A stretch of 64,000 bases of DNA from JBAYNW01 sp041678605 (GTDB taxonomy: Bacteria; Cyanobacteriota; Vampirovibrionia; Gastranaerophilales; Gastranaerophilaceae): NCBI GenBank assembly GCA_041678605.1, contig JBAYNW010000001.1, forward strand, positions 1 to 64,000, written 5' to 3'. A model generated the notes under the pieces. It made no database searches. It was not told the DNA's origin and was given only the letters and a program-made list of their open reading frames with translations. The translations under genes and the position numbers were made by a program. Within the stretch, counting starts at the first letter, position 1. Every line of letters starts with the position of its first letter. Shown here one piece after another: positions 59,637-64,000 of this stretch.

Positions 59637-60290
59637 TTATTCCTTTTTGGTTTCTTTTTCAGGTTTTTCCTTGACCTCAAATTCCTTTTGCATCGGATTG
59701 CCTGACATTTTCAATAAAATATTTGAAGCTTTCAGTGAATCTTCACCGTAGCCCGTTTTTTGTTTTTGGATATCTTTAAGAAGTTTTACAGAAGTGTCAT
59801 TGCCTGTTGCCAATCTGGATTCCAGAGCCGCCATAGCTATAAATTTAACAGGTTGAGAAGGGTCTTGAAGCATTTTATTGACCAAAGCATTCAATGCAGG
59901 GTCATTTTTTCTGCTGTCATCTTCCTGAAGTCTTGCCAAAACCTCTTTTGCACCCATTAGCCGTACATCTTTGTTCTGGTTATTCAAATAACCTTCCAGT
60001 GTTTTTACGTAATCATCCGTGAGCTGAACCACTTCACGCTTTTCTGTTTTTTTCTTCTCTGGTACTTGTGCCGGTGCGGATTGAACCGGAGCCGGAGTTG
60101 TAGGCTGAGCAAGGTTTTGCGTATAGTAACTTGCAGGATAGCTCGGATTTGTAGAGTAATTCGCCGCATTAACCGTTGATGCGGGAACACTTGCACCGGG
60201 TGCCGCAACTGAAGGATTAAATATCTGAATATTTACTCCCGAATAATTCGGTACCTGAACGTTTTGAGCTTGTCCAACCATATCTGCCAT
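59637..60290 (-). CDS. Hypothetical protein with HEAT-like helices
   Basis: This protein of about 217 residues has a Pro/Ala/Gln-rich N-terminal third (SVAAPGASVPASTVN, QPTTPAPVQSAPAQVPEKKK). Residues about 90-190 form helical hairpins with the HEAT look (VRLMGAKEVLARLQEDDSRK, DPALNALVNKMLQDPSQPVK, FIAMAALESRLATG). A charged Lys/Glu tail follows. It is a probable protein-protein scaffold with a flexible N-terminus. ATG 60290 has AAAGG 7 bases away, better than the upstream start at 60305. Confidence 0.65.
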   Translation of the reverse strand: MADMVGQAQNVQVPNYSGVNIQIFNPSVAAPGASVPASTVNAANYSTNPSYPASYYTQNLAQPTTPAPVQSAPAQVPEKKKTEKREVVQLTDDYVKTLEGYLNNQNKDVRLMGAKEVLARLQEDDSRKNDPALNALVNKMLQDPSQPVKFIAMAALESRLATGNDTSVKLLKDIQKQKTGYGEDSLKASNILLKMSGNPMQKEFEVKEKPEKETKKE

Positions 60291-60384
60291 AAACTTACCT
60301 TTCACTACTTATCTAAATAAAGTCTAAAACCATGAAATAATTGCCTTTTTTAGGAATTTTTTAAGAAATGTAACAATGGTTGGT

Positions 60385-60775
60385 TGGCTTTTTGCGAAGT
60401 GATTAAGGGAGTTGATAAGTCGAAAAGGCTTAAGGGCTTAAAGGGTGAAGGGTTGAAGGGTTGAAGGGTCGAATAGCTTTTTACGAAGTGATTAAGTGAC
60501 TGGGTGATTAAGTGATTAAGTTCAATAATGCTTCGCAAATTTTTAAAAAACAGGGAACGGGGGCAGGGAAGGGAATTTCTTGTCGTTGCGAGGAGAAACA
60601 AAGTTTCGACGAAGCAATCCAAAAAATTGCCTCATTATTCCTGAAAAGCTTTTTACGAAGTGATTAAGTGACTGTGACCGGGTTGAACGGTCGAACGGTT
60701 CAATTACCAATTCCCAATTACCAATTCCCAATTTCCTTTCCCGTTTCCCGTTTCTCTTCTCACGTCTCACTTCCC
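60385..60775. repeat. Multi-copy composite STRR-like block
   Basis: Three partial GTGATTAA runs (near 60395, 60490 and 60660), GGGTTGAA octamers, and one copy of the combined module seen at 52808-52990 (AATGCTTCGCAAATTTTTAA, AACAGGGAACGGGGG, GTCGTTGCGAGGAG, GCAATCC). CAATTCC heptamers and TCTCACGTCTCAC end it. The 510-base gap has no gene. Confidence 0.85.
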
Positions 60776-60803
60776 TCCTGTCCCCTTTTTCGGCTAACTG
60801 TTA

Positions 60804-60809
60804 TATAAT
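60804..60809 (+). promoter_or_regulatory. -10 box giving a possibly leaderless transcript
   Basis: TATAAT ends only 6 bases before the ATG at 60816, and no Shine-Dalgarno is present, so transcription probably begins at or next to the start codon. Confidence 0.45.
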
Positions 60810-60815
60810 AATTAA

Positions 60816-61121
60816 ATGCAGAATTCAGAATTTATTAAAAGCAGGCCGCAGAGGCTTTGTAAGATGTGCGGGAAATGCCCAGAGGGTTATCCGCTTTCCA
60901 TTTGGGATAAAATGCCTGAAGGTTGCGGATTTGAAGGTTGGCTTTTTCAAAAAAAAGAAGAAATAAAACAAAAAATCCGCAAACAAAAAGAACTTTTGTT
61001 GTCGCTTGAGGTTATGGTAAAAACAGTAACTCCCGAGCAGGCTGAAAAATTAAGCGAAAGCATAAAAAAAATTAAAAAAACAATAGAAAGTTATGCAAAA
61101 TACGGCTCCGAAAATTGGTAG
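60816..61121 (+). CDS. Cys-rich small protein with coiled coil
   Basis: This 101-residue protein has an N-terminal Cys cluster LCKMCGKCPEGYPLSIWDKM plus CGF (Cys at about 15, 18, 21 and 37), a plausible zinc or Fe-S site. A long charged helix follows (about 45-95, KKEEIKQKIRKQKELLLSLE), probably a coiled coil. I recall similar proteins in other gut bacteria, all uncharacterised. It may be leaderless. Confidence 0.65.
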   Translation: MQNSEFIKSRPQRLCKMCGKCPEGYPLSIWDKMPEGCGFEGWLFQKKEEIKQKIRKQKELLLSLEVMVKTVTPEQAEKLSESIKKIKKTIESYAKYGSENW

Positions 61122-61129
61122 AAAGACAA

Positions 61130-61525
61130 GGGCTTAAAAAGTGAGACGTGAGATGTGAGACGTGAGAAGAGAAACGGGAAACGAGAAAGGAAATTGGGAA
61201 TTGGTAATTGGAAACAGAACCTTTCGACCATTCAATTTAGTGACTTAAATTCAGATCCCGCATCAGAATGAATAACAAAAGTCAACCGCCATACCCTAAG
61301 CAGTGCGGGATGACAATAAAGTGAAAAGGTAATTGGAAATTGGCAATTGGGAATTGGTAATTGAACCGTTCGACCCTTCGACCCTTCGACTTATCAACTA
61401 GAAGACGGGAAACGGAAAGTTTTAATTTTTTTGTTGCACTTAATCACTTAATCACCCAGTCACTTAATCACTTCGTAAAAAGCCCTTCGACCTTTCAACC
61501 CTTCACCCCTTAAGCCCTTAAGCCC
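61130..61525. repeat. Composite STRR-like block with a second hairpin repeat
   Basis: GTGAGACGTGAGATG heptamers and AATTGGG/AATTGGT, then GATCCCGCATCAGAATGA...GCGGGATGAC (61254-61315, a further dispersed palindrome), again AATTGG heptamers, CCCTTCGA octamers, TTTTTTTGTTGCAC, CACTTAAT units, CTTCGTAAAAAGCC and CTTAAGCC. It abuts the stop of the regulator gene. No gene. Confidence 0.85.
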
Positions 61526-62254
61526 TTATACCAATCCCTCGCGGACTGCCTTAACTGCCGCCTGTACTCTGTCATTTACGCACATTTTTTGCAAAATCGA
61601 GCAAACGTGAGCTTTCGCTGTGTGAACGCTTACAATTAATTCTTTTGCAATTTCCGTATTGCTTTTTCCCATGACAAGATGTTTTAAAACTTCACATTCT
61701 CTTTCTGTCAGAGGAACTCGGCCGGTGGCCCCCGTTTTTGACGGCAAAAGACTTGTGTTTTCAGGTTTAGGGAAAGCGTTTAATGCTATCTGTGCTACTT
61801 GCGGGTCAATCCAGCAAACACCATTTGCAACATCTCTAACCACGTCGGCAAGTTTCACCGGATCAATGTCCTTAAGGCAATATCCGTGGGCTCCTGACGC
61901 AAGTGCCGCTATAACTTCCTCTTCCCTGTCGTGAGAAGTAAGTGCTATGATTTTTGTTTCGGGCAGTATTTCTTTTACCTTAATTGTTGCTTCTATTCCA
62001 TTCATCTCCGGAAGTCCCAAATCCATCAAAACTACATCGGGTTTAAATTTGGCTATAAGTTCCAGCCCTGCTGCAGCATTGTCACACTCGGCAATAACAT
62101 TTATATCTTTGTTCGAATTTAACGCACACCGCAATCCCACTCTTGTTAATTTAAAATCTTCAACAATTATAACGTTTAATGCTTTTATTTTTGTACTGTC
62201 ATTTTCGGCAGGCTTATGTTTGTGCTTCGATGAAGCAGTTTTTGTTTCGCTCAT
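61526..62254 (-). CDS. NarL/FixJ-type response regulator
   Basis: This 242-residue protein has a charged N-terminal extension (about 1-26), a receiver domain (VIIVEDFKLTRVGL, acceptor Asp in VVLMDLGLPEMNG at about 77, ALTSHD, GYCLKDIDP) and a C-terminal LuxR-type HTH (LTERECEVLKHLVMGKSNTE, then IAKELIVSVHTAKAHVCSIL, about 183-225). No kinase is adjacent. ATG 62254 follows AGGAGAG. Confidence 0.93.
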   Translation of the reverse strand: MSETKTASSKHKHKPAENDSTKIKALNVIIVEDFKLTRVGLRCALNSNKDINVIAECDNAAAGLELIAKFKPDVVLMDLGLPEMNGIEATIKVKEILPETKIIALTSHDREEEVIAALASGAHGYCLKDIDPVKLADVVRDVANGVCWIDPQVAQIALNAFPKPENTSLLPSKTGATGRVPLTERECEVLKHLVMGKSNTEIAKELIVSVHTAKAHVCSILQKMCVNDRVQAAVKAVREGLV

Positions 62255-62336
62255 TGTTCTCTCCTGATTTTTTTAACGGACTTAATATTTTTAGATGAAT
62301 TATAAGGTTTTACTCTTTGATTTAATAATACTTTTG

Positions 62337-62490
62337 ACACCTTGTATATTACCCAATCAAGCGTCAAACATGGACTAAATTAAATTGCCCAACCGGGTAT
62401 ATATACTTTAACAATATTGAGTATATGCCTACCGGAGACGAAGGGAATTGGCAGTCTTCACCGGTTTATTTAAAAGGTTGGTTTCGTTAA
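62337..62490 (+). pseudogene. Start-less open frame, possible gene remnant
   Basis: A 50-codon open frame reads LVYYPIKRQTWTKLNCPTGY then IYFNNIEYMPTGDEGNWQSS and PVYLKGWFR before TAA. Its residue make-up (four Trp, Cys, Gly and Tyr) is protein-like rather than random A/T-rich DNA, but there is no start codon near its beginning. It may be the 3' end of a lost gene. I do not recognise the family. Confidence 0.3.
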
Positions 62491-62508
62491 GTTTTATGAC
62501 TTAATTTG

Positions 62509-62649
62509 CTAATTATTGCTTGACTCCGACAAAAAAAGTTGTTTTATTAAGTCACAGTAAACATTAATTTCTTCCTTTACAGTATCAATCCCCTTTATTA
62601 AATCCTTTATTTCAAGGATTATTTTTTCATTTTCCAAATTATTTATCAT
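62509..62649 (-). CDS. Small hypothetical protein, 46 residues
   Basis: MINNLENEKIILEIKDLIKG and on to FLSESSNN. It is one long charged amphipathic helix with heptad-like Ile/Leu spacing, a likely small coiled coil. AGGGG lies 8 bases upstream of ATG 62649. It sits in the 560-base gap between the response regulator and thiC. Function is unknown. Confidence 0.5.
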   Translation of the reverse strand: MINNLENEKIILEIKDLIKGIDTVKEEINVYCDLIKQLFLSESSNN

Positions 62650-62815
62650 TTCACATACCCCTAATTAAAAAACAATTCACCCCTATAGGTTTCTTTTCGG
62701 CAGAAATGATTGAAAACTTTATGGAAAAATGTGCTTTTGTAACAAAGATTAATATTGGCGAACAGCTCACTCTATCATTTTTTTGGTATTATGGAATAAA
62801 AGCGAGGAAAAAACA

Positions 62816-64000
62816 ATGACAACACAAATTATAGAAGCCAAAAACGGCCGAATAACACCCGAAATGTTTGCAGCAGCAGAGAAAGAAGGGCTTTCAAAAC
62901 AGGAAATTCTTGAAAAAGTCGCATCCGGCAGGGTGGTTATTTTAAAGAATAATAGAAGAGAAAACGTTGTGCCTACTGCAGTCGGCGAAGGAACAACGGT
63001 TAAAATCAACGCCAATATAGGAACTTCTCTTGAGCGTTCCTCAATTGAAGAAGAATTAGACAAGGTAAAGATTATAGAGGCGACCGGTGCTGACGTTTTA
63101 ATGGATTTATCCACAGGTGATAACATTGACGAAACAAGAAAACAAATTATTGCCGCAACAAATCTTCCAATCGGCACTGTGCCTATGTATCAGGCAGGGA
63201 AAGAGGCTCTGGATATACATAGGGATTTGGCAAAACTTTCCAAAGAAAAGCTTTTTTCTGACATAGAAAAACAATGCAAAGACGGAATTGATTTTATAAC
63301 CGTTCACTGCGGCGTGACGAAGTTTGTGGTTGACCAGTTACAAAAGCAGGGCAGAGTTACAAATGTTGTATCCAGAGGCGGCTCAATGCTTGCCTGTTGG
63401 ATTAGGGCAACCGGCATGGAAAATCCTTTGTATGAATATTACGACGAACTGCTGGAACTTGTAAGAGAATATGATTGCACATTGTCTCTTGGTGACGGCC
63501 TAAGGCCCGGTTGTACGGCTGATGCAGGCGATAGAGCTCAGGTGGCTGAAACATTAATTTTGGGGGAATTGGTGCAGCGTGCAAGAGCGGCGGGTGTTCA
63601 AACGATGGTTGAAGGCCCCGGGCATGTGCCTTTGAACAAAATTGCCTCAATGATTGAAACAATAAAAGTTCTTACGGATTATGCACCTTTATATGTCCTC
63701 GGGCCTTTGGTTACAGATATTGCACCGGGCTATGACCACATAACTTCCGCTATCGGCGGAACTCTGGCGGCGTATCATGGAGCTGATTTCCTGTGTTATG
63801 TAACTCCGGCCGAACACCTCGGCTTACCCGATGTTAAGCAGGTACGAGAAGGAATTATCGCATCAAAAATATCGGCACATGCGGCTGATTTGGCGAGAGG
63901 GAATAAAAAGGCACTGGAACAGGATTTGCAGATGTCTATTGCAAGAAAAAATCTCGATTGGGAAGGGCAAAGACAGTACGCAATTGACAAATGTGTTTTT
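62816..64000 (+). CDS. thiC: Phosphomethylpyrimidine synthase ThiC (3' end outside window)
   Basis: This radical-SAM enzyme converts aminoimidazole ribotide to HMP-P for thiamine. 395 residues are visible from ATG 62816 (GCGAGGAAA upstream). Key blocks are VGEGTTVKINANIGTS (about 61-76), ATGADVLMDLSTGDNID, IDFITVHCGVT, RGGSMLACWI, LGDGLRPG and EGPGHVPL. The C-terminal CxxC-type cluster motif must lie beyond the window end. It is the short form without the long N-terminal domain of some homologues. No TPP riboswitch is visible upstream. Confidence 0.95.
   Translation, partial: MTTQIIEAKNGRITPEMFAAAEKEGLSKQEILEKVASGRVVILKNNRRENVVPTAVGEGTTVKINANIGTSLERSSIEEELDKVKIIEATGADVLMDLSTGDNIDETRKQIIAATNLPIGTVPMYQAGKEALDIHRDLAKLSKEKLFSDIEKQCKDGIDFITVHCGVTKFVVDQLQKQGRVTNVVSRGGSMLACWIRATGMENPLYEYYDELLELVREYDCTLSLGDGLRPGCTADAGDRAQVAETLILGELVQRARAAGVQTMVEGPGHVPLNKIASMIETIKVLTDYAPLYVLGPLVTDIAPGYDHITSAIGGTLAAYHGADFLCYVTPAEHLGLPDVKQVREGIIASKISAHAADLARGNKKALEQDLQMSIARKNLDWEGQRQYAIDKCVF

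Noticed and set aside
62650..62815. TPP riboswitch upstream of thiC
   Set aside because: The conserved CTGAGA and ACCTGATCTGGxTAATxCCxGC-type blocks are not present in the leader.
1..64000. tRNA, tmRNA or other standard structural RNA genes
   Set aside because: I found no T-loop (GGTTCRAATCC) with matching acceptor stems. GTTCGAGTC at 54624 has no cloverleaf around it.

Overview
The window looks like a low-GC, Gram-negative-type, flagellated bacterium. I think it is most likely a gut Gastranaerophilales/Melainabacteria member (Vampirovibrionia, the non-photosynthetic sister group of Cyanobacteria). The evidence is a prepilin with the A|FTLAEVLVTIG start typical of that group, small lineage-style proteins (for example the one at 51238 with DFSNPKAEALGRS), a MurE with the meso-DAP DNPR motif, a two-subunit-type GlyQ, a fliNOPQR-type cluster, and intergenic short tandem heptamer/octamer repeats like the STRRs of filamentous cyanobacteria. 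The assignment rests on recalled family resemblance, not on a search.

Layout. 0-6 kb (mostly minus): receiver protein, GH13-like protein, a 187-bp hairpin element with 25-bp inverted ends, a TM2-like membrane protein, thrC and hom. 6-12 kb (plus): cysS, a SpoIID-domain protein, murJ, a decayed GIY-YIG cassette, and a Sua5/TsaC gene. 12-24 kb: rplS-DUF5674-unknown-rbgA as a tight operon, then rnhB, a malic enzyme, ffh, pgeF, a SEC-C protein, gatD and a flippase-like protein. 24-35 kb: aspS, ribF, an Fmt-like gene, glyQ with two tandem APC permeases, a P-loop kinase and dnaA. 35-42 kb: a glycosyltransferase, a TerC/DUF475 protein, a VirB10-like secreted protein, a class B PBP and murE. 42-46 kb (minus): fliM/N fusion, fliO, fliP, fliQ, an inserted four-helix-bundle cassette, fliR. 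46-64 kb: prepilin and divergent XRE regulator, orphan HicB, yebC, two ABC-2 permeases, a group-2 sigma factor, an HD-GYP response regulator, ctpA, a four-wHTH GntR protein, a NarL-type regulator and the 5' part of thiC.

The most striking feature is the repeat content. At least five dispersed families occur between genes, and several have entered housekeeping genes in frame: rnhB, the malic enzyme gene, pgeF, the Fmt-like gene, the SpoIID gene and the prepilin gene. Two small genes sit inside inverted copies of such repeats. An intact four-helix-bundle gene is packed between 38-bp arms in the fliQ/fliR gap, and a broken GIY-YIG nuclease lies between 30-bp arms at 11.25-11.5 kb. Together they suggest small gene-carrying cassettes whose solo ends make up the intergenic repeats. 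That is inference, but the coordinates make it testable.

Other unusual points are a DnaA with substituted DNA-box-reading residues, a malic enzyme with a degenerate internal duplication, a FliQ with a long cytoplasmic-type tail, a FliM/FliN-like tandem SpoA protein, a regulator made of four GntR winged helices, and a GC-rich structured element behind gatD.
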